64,000 nt of DNA from Erythrobacter sp. GTDB lineage: Bacteria > Pseudomonadota > Alphaproteobacteria > Sphingomonadales > Sphingomonadaceae. The stretch lies in contig JAILWQ010000001.1 of the NCBI GenBank assembly GCA_025698865.1, forward strand, positions 930,001 through 994,000, read 5' to 3'. Shown here one piece after another: positions 16,982 through 25,810 of the stretch; the first letter of the stretch is position 1; each line of letters starts with the position of its first letter. The notes beneath the pieces are model-generated. The model was given only the letters and a program-made list of their open reading frames with translations. It made no database searches and was not told where the DNA came from. The position numbers and the translations under genes were made by a program.

Positions 16982-18417
16982 GCGGCGTCTTCCATGGCGT
17001 TTCCGGCCGCCTCGCGAGTTACCTGGCCGATCACGGCCAGCACAGGCGCGCCTTCGGGCAGGCCGGCGGCTTTTTGCGGGAGAGCGGCGAGCGAACAGCG
17101 GGTTTCGGCCTGCTGCGGCAATGTCGCCGAAGCGACGGCGAGCGCGGGCGTCAACGGGTCAAGCCCCGCCGCGATGGCGCGGCTGGCGAACTCGGCGAGC
17201 GTCGCGCGCGGCATGTAGACCACGGTGGTCGCGTGTGGATCGGCGATCGCGGCCCAGTCGATGTCCTCGGGCAAGGTCCCGCTCATCCCGTGCCCGGTGA
17301 CGAACTGGACGCGACGGGCGTGAACCCGTTCGGTCAGCGAGAAGCCGAGCGTGGCGGCCGCGCCTTGAGCAGCGGTGATGCCGGGCACGATCGCCACCGG
17401 AATGCCGGCGGCACGGCAGGCGTCGAGTTCCTCGGTCGCGCGCCCGAACACCAGCGGATCGCCGCCTTTCAGCCGGACCACCCGCTCGCCCGCGAGCGCG
17501 AAGCGGACGAGTTCGGCATCGATCTCGTTCTGGCCCACGGAAGGCCCGCGCGCCCGTTTGCCGACCGAAACGCGATGCGCCTCGCGCCGGGCGAGTTCGA
17601 GCACCTCGGGAGAAACGAGATCGTCGTAGAGGATGACACTCGCCGTCTGCAGCGCGCGGACAGCTTTCAGCGTCAGCAGTTCGGGATCGCCGGGCCCGGC
17701 GCCGACCATCGTCACGCTGCCGCCGGTCTCGCCCTCGTCCTTCAGGAGTTTGGCGAAGTCGCCCGCATCCGGCGCATGGGCGGGTCGCGCCCATGCGGCG
17801 GCGGTGAAGCGTTCCCAGAACCGGCGGCGGGCTTTTCCGTCGGGTACGATGCGCTTCAACCGCGCGCGCCAGCCTTGCGCGGCGGCGGCCCATCCGGCGA
17901 GGCCGGGGGGCAGCACCGCCTCGATCCGGCTGCGGATCGACTGGCCCAGCATCGGCGCGGCGCCGTCGGTCGAGATGCCGATGACCACCGGCGAGCGATT
18001 GACGATCGAGCCGATCTGGAAATCGCACAGGGCCGGCTTGTCGACGACGTTGACGAGGACACCCGCATCCCGCGCGGCGGCGGCGAAAGCCTCTCCCTGC
18101 GCCGCATCGAGATCGGCGATGGCGAGCGCGCAACCGGCCATGTCCTCGGGCGTCCAGTCGCGCACAAGCAGCGTGATCGGCCCGTCGACCGGAGTATCGA
18201 CCAGCCCGGCCCAGCGTCCCGAGTCGGGCGAAGGGCCAGCGAGAATCGTAACCTCGGCCCCCGCGGCACTCAGCAATTCGGCCTTCCAGCGCGAACCGTC
18301 GGTATCGCCCGCCACGATCACGCGGCGCCTGTCGAGCGCGTGGAACAGCGGCAGCTTGGCAAGCGACGCGATGCGCGGCGCGGTTCTGGTAGGTCGGCGG
18401 TTCACAGAGTCGGTCAC
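16978..18417 (-). CDS. cysG: Siroheme synthase CysG-like (precorrin-2 dehydrogenase / uroporphyrinogen-III C-methyltransferase)
   Basis: Makes siroheme, the prosthetic group of the sulfite reductase encoded two genes upstream. It is 479 residues. The N-terminal part (to about 200) is the Rossmann-type precorrin-2 dehydrogenase/ferrochelatase domain: [32 protein letters not shown] and [15 protein letters not shown]. The C-terminal part is the SAM-dependent methyltransferase: [28 protein letters not shown] and [12 protein letters not shown]. The GTG start at 18417 overlaps the cysH stop as GTGA; the longer open frame upstream has no homology. The usual glycine-rich VVGGG dinucleotide loop is altered to VAGDTDG, so the dehydrogenase half may be modified. 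Placement inside the sulfur operon couples cofactor supply to the enzyme. Confidence 0.9.
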   Translation of the reverse strand: MTDSVNRRPTRTAPRIASLAKLPLFHALDRRRVIVAGDTDGSRWKAELLSAAGAEVTILAGPSPDSGRWAGLVDTPVDGPITLLVRDWTPEDMAGCALAIADLDAAQGEAFAAAARDAGVLVNVVDKPALCDFQIGSIVNRSPVVIGISTDGAAPMLGQSIRSRIEAVLPPGLAGWAAAAQGWRARLKRIVPDGKARRRFWERFTAAAWARPAHAPDAGDFAKLLKDEGETGGSVTMVGAGPGDPELLTLKAVRALQTASVILYDDLVSPEVLELARREAHRVSVGKRARGPSVGQNEIDAELVRFALAGERVVRLKGGDPLVFGRATEELDACRAAGIPVAIVPGITAAQGAAATLGFSLTERVHARRVQFVTGHGMSGTLPEDIDWAAIADPHATTVVYMPRATLAEFASRAIAAGLDPLTPALAVASATLPQQAETRCSLAALPQKAAGLPEGAPVLAVIGQVTREAAGNAMEDAA

Positions 18418-19136
18418 AGGGCAGGCTCCTTCGCGCGGACGAATTTCCCGTCGGCCCCTACATGGAGGCCGCATTCCTTCGCCGCGTCCTGCTCCCACCA
18501 CCAGCGCCCGGCGCGTTCCGGCTCGCCCGGACCGACAGCGCGGGTGCAGGGCTGGCAGCCGATGGAGAGATAGCCCTCGGCGTGCAGCGGATTGATCGGC
18601 ACGTTCTCGGCAGCGCAGAATTCGGCCACATCCTCGCGCGACCAGTCGAACAGCGGCGCAGTCTTGATGAGGCTGTGGCCCTCGTCATACTCGATGCCCA
18701 TGATGTCGCCGCGCGCCTGCGACTGGTCGGCGCGCAGGCCGGTGACCCAAGCTTCCGCTCCGGCCAGCGCCTGTTTCAGCGGGCCGACCTTGCGCACGCC
18801 GCAACAGGCCAGCCGCGCATCCTTGGCATGGTAGAAGCCATTGGCGCCCCAATCGTCGAGCAGCTCCGCGAGCTCGGTCGGATCGGGATGGAACGAGCGG
18901 ATACGCAAGCCGTAGCGCGCCTCGGTCTCGGCCCAGAGCGCGTGGGTTTCGGCGAACAGCCGCCCGGTGTCGAGGGTCACGATGGCGATATCGAGACCGC
19001 CCTCGCGGATCATGTGCGTGAGCGCCTGATCCTCGAGCCCGAAGCTGGTGGTGAACACGATCCGTCCCGGCACGGCCTCGCGCAGGGCAGCGAGCCGTTC
19101 CTGCGGCGTGTCGCCATGAAGGACGGGCAGGTTCAC
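18414..19136 (-). CDS. cysH: Assimilatory adenylylsulfate (APS) reductase, CysH family
   Basis: Reduces activated sulfate to sulfite using thioredoxin or a similar donor. It is 240 residues. The PP-loop-like start is FTTSFGLEDQAL, followed by TLDTGRLF. The catalytic Cys222 lies in KECGLH near the C-terminus. Two cysteine pairs, Cys111-Cys112 (ACCGVRKV) and Cys194-Cys197 (CQPCTR), match the [4Fe-4S] ligands that separate APS reductases from the cluster-free PAPS reductases of enteric bacteria. The GTG start at 19136 overlaps the DUF934 gene stop (GTGA). This assignment fits the degraded APS kinase domain in the neighbouring CysN. Confidence 0.93.
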   Translation of the reverse strand: MNLPVLHGDTPQERLAALREAVPGRIVFTTSFGLEDQALTHMIREGGLDIAIVTLDTGRLFAETHALWAETEARYGLRIRSFHPDPTELAELLDDWGANGFYHAKDARLACCGVRKVGPLKQALAGAEAWVTGLRADQSQARGDIMGIEYDEGHSLIKTAPLFDWSREDVAEFCAAENVPINPLHAEGYLSIGCQPCTRAVGPGEPERAGRWWWEQDAAKECGLHVGADGKFVRAKEPAL

Positions 19137-19576
19137 GCCGCGCTCCGCCGCGCGAAGATGCCATCCGGCCCGACATAGGTGCGCGTGATCGTTTCGGCAG
19201 CGGCGAGCCACTGGTCGAGGGGCTGGCGCGCGAATTGCTCTTCGGAGATTTCGACCTGATCGATCCCGCAGGACAGGGCAAAGGCGAACTGGTCGGGGAT
19301 CAGCGGGCCGACCGCGCGGATCGTGCCGCCAAAGCCGCGCTCGCGCAGGGTGGCGGCGAGGCTGAACACCCGCCCGTCGCCGGTCTTCGGCACCTCGATC
19401 GCGATCAGCTCGGCCCCAGGAGCCTGCCGCGCGAGTTCTTCGCCGTCGGCATCGCAGGGAACGGTGACGCCGAAACGATCGCCCGGTCCGCGCCCGTCCC
19501 GCGCCGTTTCCAGCTCGTCGAGCGCGACAAGTTCGGTGGTGTCGGTGGTCAGGCCCTTGGCATCAAGCAGAGGCAT
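19133..19576 (-). CDS. DUF934 domain-containing protein of the sulfate-reduction operon
   Basis: A 147-residue protein with DUF934 features (GVTVPCDADGEELA, FSLAATLRERGFGGTIRAVG, IPDQFAFALSCGIDQVEI), found in many proteobacteria next to cysI and cysH. Its biochemical role is not established; a link with sulfite reductase or APS reductase function is inferred from near-constant gene order. The start ATG lies 14 bases inside the 3' end of cysI, and its stop overlaps the GTG of cysH. No signal peptide or membrane segment. Confidence 0.88.
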   Translation of the reverse strand: MPLLDAKGLTTDTTELVALDELETARDGRGPGDRFGVTVPCDADGEELARQAPGAELIAIEVPKTGDGRVFSLAATLRERGFGGTIRAVGPLIPDQFAFALSCGIDQVEISEEQFARQPLDQWLAAAETITRTYVGPDGIFARRSAA

Positions 19577-21242
19577 CGGCCGTCTCCTTCTTCGCTTCGA
19601 GGGCGGGCTTGAAGGGATCGTGGCCGACCCGCGCCAGCGTCGTCAGGAATTGCTCCTCCGGTCCTTCGCGCAGTTCGAGATAGGTGTCGACGATCGCCTC
19701 GATCGCGCCGGGCACTGCGTCTGCGTCGATCCCCGGACCGAGCCGTTCGCCCAGCGTGGTCGCATTGCCGGGATCGCCGCCCAGTGTGATCTGATAATTC
19801 TCGCGCCCCATCCGCTCGAGCCCGAGAATGCCGATATTGCCGACATGATGATGCCCACAGGCATTGATGCAGCCGGAAATCTTGATGCTGAGCTTGCCAA
19901 TCTCGGCCTGGCGCGCGGGATCGGCGAAGACGCGCTGGATGTCCTCGGCAATGGGGATCGAACGCGCCGTGGCCAGCGCGCAGTAATCCATGCCGGGGCA
20001 GGCGATGATGTCGGTGATGAGCGCGGCGTTGGGTTCGGCGAGGCCAGCCTCCAGCAGACGCTCGTGAATCGCCGGCACATCGTCCAGCCGGACATGGGGC
20101 AGCACCACGTTCTGCATGTGGGTGATCCGCATCTCGCCGTGCGAATACTGTTCCGCCAGATCGGCCAGCACGCGCATCTGTTCGGCGGTCGCATCGCCCG
20201 GGGGCTTGCCGATCGGCTTGACCGAGAGGACCAGCGCGGTGTGGCCGCGGACCTTGTGCGGCACCAGATTGTGCCGTGCGAACAGTTCGAGCGCGGGATC
20301 GGCTTCGCGAGCCTTGGCGAGCAAGTCGGACGGCTCGGCGCGCTCGTCCAGCGGGGGCGGCGCAAAATACTGCGCGATGCGGGCGAGCTCTGCCTCGGCC
20401 ACGGCGATCCCGTCGCGTTCAAGCTGGCGGTATTCCTCTTCCACCTGCGCGGTGAATTCGGCCGCGCCCAGTTCGTGGACGAGGATCTTGATCCGCGCCT
20501 TGTACTTGTTGTCGCGGCGCCCGTGGCGATTGTAGACGCGCAGGATCGCCTGGAGATAGTCGAGCAGTTCGACGCGCGGCAGAAAATCCCGCACGGTCTT
20601 GCCGACCATCGGCGTGCGACCCAGTCCGCCGCCCACGAGGATGCGGTAGCCGACCTCGCCCGCCTCGTTTCGAACGATGCGGATGCCGATATCGTGGACG
20701 GAGACCGCCGCGCGGTCCTCCTCGGCGCCGGTGACCGCGATCTTGAACTTGCGCGGCAGGTATTCGAATTCGGGATGCAGGGTCGACCATTGCCGGATCA
20801 GTTCGGCGGTCGGACGCGGGTCCTCGATCTCGTCGGCGGCGACGCCCGCGAAATGGTCGGCGGTCACGTTGCGGATGCAATTGCCCGAGGTCTGGATGGC
20901 GTGCATCCCGACATCGGCGAGCAGGCCGAGAATGTCCGGCACGTCGACCAGCTTCAGCCAGTTGTACTGGAGGTTCTGACGCGTGGTGAAATGGCCGTAT
21001 CCCCGGTCGTAACGCTCGGCGATCAGGGCGAGCTGGCGCATCTGCGCGGAATTGAGCGTGCCGTAGGGCACGGCCACGCGCAGCATGTAGGCATGGAGCT
21101 GGAGGTAGAGCCCGTTCATCAGCCGCAGCGGCTTGAACTCGTCTTCGGTGAGCGATCCGTCCAGCCGGCGCTCGACCTGGCCGCGGAACTGCTCGACACG
21201 CTCGCGCACGATCTGCTCGTCGAATTCGTCATAGCGATACAT
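19563..21242 (-). CDS. cysI: Assimilatory sulfite reductase hemoprotein (CysI/NirA family)
   Basis: Six-electron reduction of sulfite to sulfide at a coupled siroheme and [4Fe-4S] centre, in the cytoplasm. It is 559 residues. The two ferredoxin-like/heme halves are visible: N-terminal HFTTRQNLQYNWLKL and GNCIRNVTADHFAGV, and a C-terminal cluster signature CPGMDYCALATARS followed by KISGCINACGHHHVGNIGILG, which supplies the four cysteines. No cysJ flavoprotein gene is present nearby, so the electron donor may be ferredoxin or a distant reductase. ATG 21242 overlaps the stop of the upstream DUF2849 gene by one base. Confidence 0.95.
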   Translation of the reverse strand: MYRYDEFDEQIVRERVEQFRGQVERRLDGSLTEDEFKPLRLMNGLYLQLHAYMLRVAVPYGTLNSAQMRQLALIAERYDRGYGHFTTRQNLQYNWLKLVDVPDILGLLADVGMHAIQTSGNCIRNVTADHFAGVAADEIEDPRPTAELIRQWSTLHPEFEYLPRKFKIAVTGAEEDRAAVSVHDIGIRIVRNEAGEVGYRILVGGGLGRTPMVGKTVRDFLPRVELLDYLQAILRVYNRHGRRDNKYKARIKILVHELGAAEFTAQVEEEYRQLERDGIAVAEAELARIAQYFAPPPLDERAEPSDLLAKAREADPALELFARHNLVPHKVRGHTALVLSVKPIGKPPGDATAEQMRVLADLAEQYSHGEMRITHMQNVVLPHVRLDDVPAIHERLLEAGLAEPNAALITDIIACPGMDYCALATARSIPIAEDIQRVFADPARQAEIGKLSIKISGCINACGHHHVGNIGILGLERMGRENYQITLGGDPGNATTLGERLGPGIDADAVPGAIEAIVDTYLELREGPEEQFLTTLARVGHDPFKPALEAKKETADASA

Positions 21243-21553
21243 CAGGCGGTCTCTCCGAAGTCGATCGTGGGACCGGAGGCGCGGATCGCCTCGCGGTAAT
21301 GGGCGGGAGCGGGCCGCCCGTCCTCGCCCTTCGCCGCCGTCACCAGATAGGCGTCGACGACCACGCCCGCGCTGTCACCGGCAATGGTTTCGAGGCGGCG
21401 CGCGGTCGCCTCGTCCTCGGCCAAGGCGGCGCCGGACAGATCGCCGGTCCAGTCGCTCCCGTCGAAATAGACGACGTCGCCGTCGCGCAGACGATTGCCG
21501 GTCAGGACGAGCGGCAGCTTGGGCAATTTGGAAGATTTTTCCATCCCGCGCAT
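21242..21553 (-). CDS. DUF2849 domain-containing protein, first gene of the cys operon
   Basis: A 103-residue protein with the DUF2849 pattern: LTGNRLRDGDVVYFDGSDWTGDL near the start and VVDAYLVTA toward the C-terminus. The family is commonly found immediately ahead of cysI in alphaproteobacteria and has no proven function. It heads seven genes joined by overlaps of 1 to 14 bases, which strongly suggests one transcript. The start could be Met1 at 21553 or Met4 at 21544. No transmembrane segment is visible. Confidence 0.87.
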   Translation of the reverse strand: MRGMEKSSKLPKLPLVLTGNRLRDGDVVYFDGSDWTGDLSGAALAEDEATARRLETIAGDSAGVVVDAYLVTAAKGEDGRPAPAHYREAIRASGPTIDFGETA

Positions 21554-21659
21554 ATAGCTCTCTTGCCCCCGCCGCCCAATCCCTCCTTGGCAAAAGCATG
21601 GCGAATGCTAAGACCGGCGCTGAATTAGCAAATTCTTCCAATCGTCGGCGCACGCACGC
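21554..21659. promoter_or_regulatory. Divergent promoter and palindrome between cys operon and Lrp-type regulator
   Basis: The 106-base gap between divergent transcripts holds an interrupted palindrome GCTAA (21607-21611) and TTAGC (21625-21629), and an overlapping one, GAATT (21622-21626) and AATTC (21631-21635). Lrp/AsnC proteins typically bind such AT-rich imperfect palindromes, so the adjacent regulator is a good candidate to bind here and control both genes. Confidence 0.5.
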
Positions 21660-22109
21660 ATGGATGCCATCGATCTCGCCATATTGCGTCTTTTGCAGGA
21701 GGACGCCTCGCTGCCGGTCACGGAAATCGCGGCCCGCATCAACCTGTCGCAGACCCCGACCTGGCGGCGCATCCAGAAGCTCGAACAGGCCGGCGTGATC
21801 GCGCGCCGCGTGGCGCTGCTCGATCCTGCCGGGGTAGGGCGAGACATCACCGTGTTCGTCGACGTCGAGACGGGCGATCATTCCTCGCAATGGCTGGCCG
21901 ATTTCGCGCGCACGGTCTCCGACATGCCGCAGGTGATGGAGGTCTATCGCATGGCGGGCGAGATCGATTACACGCTTCGGATCTCGGTCGGATCGATGGC
22001 CGAATTCGATGCCTTCTATCGCGCCCTGATCGAGGCGCTGCCTCTGAAGAACGTCACCTCGCGCTTCGCCATGGAACGGATCAAATACACGACCGCCCTT
22101 GCGATCTGA
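21660..22109 (+). CDS. Lrp/AsnC family transcriptional regulator
   Basis: A 149-residue feast/famine regulator. The N-terminal helix-turn-helix is MDAIDLAILRLLQEDASLPVTEIA then INLSQTPTWRRIQKLEQAGVI. The C-terminal RAM (ligand-binding) domain has VFVDVETGDHS, MPQVMEVYRMAGEIDYTLRI and a conserved tail. It is divergent from the sulfate-reduction operon, with a shared 106-base intergenic region containing palindromes, so it probably autoregulates and controls the cys genes. A sulfur amino acid ligand is an inference. No clear Shine-Dalgarno sequence precedes the ATG. Confidence 0.92.
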   Translation: MDAIDLAILRLLQEDASLPVTEIAARINLSQTPTWRRIQKLEQAGVIARRVALLDPAGVGRDITVFVDVETGDHSSQWLADFARTVSDMPQVMEVYRMAGEIDYTLRISVGSMAEFDAFYRALIEALPLKNVTSRFAMERIKYTTALAI

Positions 22110-22143
22110 CATTCCGACATGGCGTCCGGACGCGAGAGAGGAT

Positions 22144-22162
22144 GGTTAGCCCATAATTAACC
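22144..22162. promoter_or_regulatory. Interrupted palindrome upstream of hybrid kinase gene
   Basis: GGTTA (22144-22148) and TAACC (22158-22162) flank an AT-rich core that includes CATAAT, a plausible -10 element. It lies 21 bases before the kinase ATG. An operator or promoter role is possible; no matching -35 is evident. Confidence 0.3.
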
Positions 22163-22183
22163 GCGATCGGGTAGCCCGGCCCG

Positions 22184-25100
22184 ATGCAGGTGGAATCCGG
22201 ATCGCAAATCATCGCCGGGGCGGGCGCCCCCCTTCCGCAGCGCGGGTGGAGCCTCGCCTGCTCCGTCCTTCTGGCCGTGCTCTACGGGGTCATGGCCTAT
22301 CTGATGATCCGGCTGACTTTCGATACGGGCCGCCTGGCCGCCTTCTGGGCCGGCAACGCCTTCGTAATCGGATTGCTGGTGCAGCGGCCACCATCCCAGC
22401 AGGTTGCCGGCGTCCTTTTGTGCGCGCTCGCCAATGTCACCGTGAACCTCATCGTGGGAGACGCCCCGGGCCAGGCCGCCGGCCTCGCCTTCGCCAATCT
22501 GGTCGAGAACACGCTCGCGATTGTCGCGGTCCAACGCCTGCTCGCCCGCGACCTGAATTTCGAAGGGCTGCGGCCCTTCTGGATCATCGCTCTCATCGCT
22601 CTCGCCGCGCCGCTGATCTCGGGCGTGATCGCGAGCGCCAGCCTGGCGCCCTACAGCGAAGCCGCGGTTCTGGCGCATTACGGACGCTGGCTGGCCTCGC
22701 ACTGCCTGCCGATCGCGATCTTCGCGCCGATGGTGCTGATCGCCCGCGATCCCGCCGCCCGGCCCCAACGCTACGACCGAGCGTTCCTGCGTCGTTCGGG
22801 CGCGGTGCTCGCGGCTGTGGCGATCGGGTTGCCGGTCACCTTCTTGCAAACGACCTATCCGCTGCTGTTTCTCGCCGCCCCGATCGTGATCTTCGCCGCC
22901 TTCCGGACCGGACGGCTGGGCACGGCCATCGTGGTCGCCATCCTCGCGGTCTTCGCCTTCCTTGCGACCATGGCCGGTTACGGTCCGATTACGCTGGTGA
23001 GGGGCGGCTCGCGCGAGGAAGCGATCGCGCTCCAGGCCTTTCTCGCCACCTGCATGGCGATCGGGCTGCCGGTGGCCACGGTCCTGTCCAGCCGCAACGA
23101 AATCCGCGACGAATTGCAGGAGAGCCGGGACTTCGTCACCGCCATCATCGACGGCCTCGACGACATGGTTTTCAAGGTCAACGCACAGTGGCGCTGGCTG
23201 TTCGTCAACAGCCAGTGGAAGGCCTATACCGGCCTCCCGGTGGAAACCGCCCATGGTGCGTCCGCCTTCGCTCGCGTGATCGAAAAGGATCACCGCAAGC
23301 TTCGGGACTGGAAATCGCGGATCGAGGCGGGGGAGGATGCCGGCCGGCTGACGGTGCGGATTCTCGCGGAGATTGGCGGATTGCGCCATGTCTCGGTCGG
23401 CATCGATCCGCATTGGGACGAGGCGGGCGGCTTTGCCGGCGGCGTCGGCACGTTCCGCGACGTCACCCAGAGCATCCAGCAGTCCCATGCCCTTGCCGAG
23501 AGCGAGAAGCGCTTCCGCCGCCTTGCCGAAGCCTCGCCGGTCGGGATTTTTCGGTCCGACCGTCACGGCCAGATCACCTATGTCAACGAACGGTGGATGG
23601 CGCTGGCGGGGCTGGAGGACGACGAATGGCGCGGGGGCAAGTGGATTTCCGCCCTTCACCCCGACGATATCGCCCGGGTGCGCGATTCCTGGACCTCCAC
23701 GCGCGCCGCGCAGGAGGGCGCGGACGACGAATTCCGCTGGGTCCGCAAGGACGGGTCCGTGGTCTGGGCCGAAGTCATGTTCAGGCCTGAATTCGATCCC
23801 GAGGGGCGGCGCTCCGGCTATGTCGGGATCGTCAGCGAGATGACGGCCCGCAAGAAGGCCGAGCTGGAACTCGCCCGCCGCGAGAAGCAGCTCAAGCTGC
23901 TCGCCGACAACGCGACAGATGCCGTGGTCCGCCTCGCGCTCAACGGGGTCTGCAAATACGCCTCCCCCTCCTCGCGCGAGATCTTGGGGATCGATCCCGA
24001 GCGACTGGTGGGCGAACAGCTCATCACCGGCTTTCTCGAGGAAGACCGGCAGAAGGTCGCGGATGCGTTCGCCCGTCTTGCCAGCGGACAGGACGAGCGC
24101 GTCCGGCTCGCTTTCCGCTCCTACAGTCTCGTCGAGCGTGGCAGATTCAACTGGCTCGAGGCGAATTGCGGCCTCGTCCGCGACCCGGCGACGGGCGAAC
24201 CGGAGGAGATCATCGCCTCCCTGCGCAGCATCAACGAGACCAAGCGGCTCGAGGCGGAGCTGCTCGCGGCAAAGGAAGCTGCCGAGCGCGCGGTTGACGC
24301 GAAATCCGCGTTCCTGGCCAATATGAGCCACGAGATCCGCACACCGATGAACGGCGTGATCGGCTTCACCGAGCTGGCGCTGGCGGGCGAGCTCGATCCC
24401 GAACAGCGCCAGAACCTGGAAATGATCTCGGAATCGGGGCGCTCGATGTTGCGGCTGCTCAACGACCTGCTCGATCTCGCCAAGATCGATGCAGGGCTGA
24501 TGACGGTCGCCTCGGAGCCGACCGACCTCAGGCACAAGCTGCGCGGCGCGCTGCGTCTGATGGAGCCGGTCGCCTCGCAGAAGGGGCTGGGCTTCACGCT
24601 CGATGTGGCGGACGACCTGCCGCAATGGGTGCTGTGCGACGCGATGCGTGTGCGCCAGATCGTCCTCAACCTGATCGGCAACGCGCTCAAATTCACCGAG
24701 GAGGGATCGGTGACGATCACCGCGGCGCGCGGCTCCGGCGAGACCATGGCGATCTCGGTCGCCGACACCGGGATCGGTATCCCGCCAGACCGCATCGCGC
24801 ATGTGTTCGAAAAGTTCACCCAAGCCGACGAGAGCACCGCGCGCCGCTATGGCGGAACCGGTCTCGGCCTGCCGATCAGCGGCGAGCTTGCCGCGCTGAT
24901 GGGCGGCAGGCTCGAGGTCGAGAGCACGCCCGGTCTCGGATCGACATTCACGCTCACCCTGCCCTGCCTGCCGTGCGAGGCGCCCAACGCCGAGGCCGCC
25001 GATCAGGACGGGGATGCCGAACCCCTGCGCGCAGGCGCCCGCATCCTCGTGGCCGAGGACAATCCCGTGAACCTGCGCCTGACGATGGCGATGGTCGCCC

Positions 25101-25759
25101 GGGCGGGCTGCGTGGCCGAGCCGGCGACCGACGGGGCGGTGGCGATCGCGATGATCGAACGCTCGATCACCGAGGACACGCCCTACGATCTCGTGCTGAT
25201 GGACATGCAGATGCCCAATCTCGACGGGCTCGAGGCGACGCGCCGCATCCGCGCGGCCGGTCACGCCGCCGGCGATCTCCCGATCGTCGCACTGACCGCC
25301 AATGCCTATGCCGACGACATCGCCGAATGCCGCGCGGCAGGGATGCAGGACCATCTCGCCAAGCCGCTGCGGATGCGCGATCTCGAATCCGCCCTGCGCC
25401 GCTGGATTGCCGGCAGCGCCGCCGCTCCCGCAGGGGACGACGCAATGCCGGACGACACCGGACCGGACGAAGCGGACGATCTGGTGGGCGATGCGGGACC
25501 GGACCTCTCGGCCATGTTTGCCGAACGCAAGCGGCTGGCGCTCGACGCCATCGATGCCGCCCTGCGCGATGGCCGGCTCGAAGGCGAGACGCTGGCGGAA
25601 ATCGCCGGCCTCCTCCACCAGATCGCCGGTGTGGCCGCTTATTTCGGAGAAGCCGAGTTAGGCGATGCGTCGAGCGATGCTGAATACCGGCTCGGCGAAG
25701 CGAGCGCGGAGACGGCGGCCGAACTGCTCGCCGGCATTCGCCCTCGCCTCGCCGCCTGA
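22184..25759 (+). CDS. Hybrid sensor histidine kinase with MASE1, PAS, REC and Hpt-like domains
   Basis: A 1191-residue complex phosphorelay protein. The N-terminal MASE1-like membrane sensor has about eight hydrophobic segments (residues about 20-300, with FWAGNAFVIGLLVQ). It is followed by three PAS/PAC modules (about 315-700; WLFVNSQWKAYTG, ITYVNERWMALAG, CKYASPSSREILG). The HisKA H-box is FLANMSHEIRTPMNG with His716, then the ATPase boxes LNLIGNALKFTEEG and DTGIGIPPDRI. The receiver domain has ILVAEDNPVNLRL and phospho-acceptor Asp1007 (VLMDMQMP). The C-terminal helical segment with LLHQIAGVAAYFG has His1145, consistent with an Hpt domain. No response regulator gene is adjacent, so the output partner is unknown. 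The ligand sensed is unknown. Confidence 0.92.
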   Translation: MQVESGSQIIAGAGAPLPQRGWSLACSVLLAVLYGVMAYLMIRLTFDTGRLAAFWAGNAFVIGLLVQRPPSQQVAGVLLCALANVTVNLIVGDAPGQAAGLAFANLVENTLAIVAVQRLLARDLNFEGLRPFWIIALIALAAPLISGVIASASLAPYSEAAVLAHYGRWLASHCLPIAIFAPMVLIARDPAARPQRYDRAFLRRSGAVLAAVAIGLPVTFLQTTYPLLFLAAPIVIFAAFRTGRLGTAIVVAILAVFAFLATMAGYGPITLVRGGSREEAIALQAFLATCMAIGLPVATVLSSRNEIRDELQESRDFVTAIIDGLDDMVFKVNAQWRWLFVNSQWKAYTGLPVETAHGASAFARVIEKDHRKLRDWKSRIEAGEDAGRLTVRILAEIGGLRHVSVGIDPHWDEAGGFAGGVGTFRDVTQSIQQSHALAESEKRFRRLAEASPVGIFRSDRHGQITYVNERWMALAGLEDDEWRGGKWISALHPDDIARVRDSWTSTRAAQEGADDEFRWVRKDGSVVWAEVMFRPEFDPEGRRSGYVGIVSEMTARKKAELELARREKQLKLLADNATDAVVRLALNGVCKYASPSSREILGIDPERLVGEQLITGFLEEDRQKVADAFARLASGQDERVRLAFRSYSLVERGRFNWLEANCGLVRDPATGEPEEIIASLRSINETKRLEAELLAAKEAAERAVDAKSAFLANMSHEIRTPMNGVIGFTELALAGELDPEQRQNLEMISESGRSMLRLLNDLLDLAKIDAGLMTVASEPTDLRHKLRGALRLMEPVASQKGLGFTLDVADDLPQWVLCDAMRVRQIVLNLIGNALKFTEEGSVTITAARGSGETMAISVADTGIGIPPDRIAHVFEKFTQADESTARRYGGTGLGLPISGELAALMGGRLEVESTPGLGSTFTLTLPCLPCEAPNAEAADQDGDAEPLRAGARILVAEDNPVNLRLTMAMVARAGCVAEPATDGAVAIAMIERSITEDTPYDLVLMDMQMPNLDGLEATRRIRAAGHAAGDLPIVALTANAYADDIAECRAAGMQDHLAKPLRMRDLESALRRWIAGSAAAPAGDDAMPDDTGPDEADDLVGDAGPDLSAMFAERKRLALDAIDAALRDGRLEGETLAEIAGLLHQIAGVAAYFGEAELGDASSDAEYRLGEASAETAAELLAGIRPRLAA

Positions 25760-25810
25760 ACGGATGCCAAAGCGGATGCCTGCGGATCGGCGGGAGCGTT
25801 CCGGCGTGGC

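Noticed and set aside
22157-25618. Long open frame on the minus strand opposite the hybrid kinase
   Set aside because: The plus strand has full kinase, PAS, REC and Hpt motifs; the minus frame is an antisense shadow rich in Arg, Gly and His.
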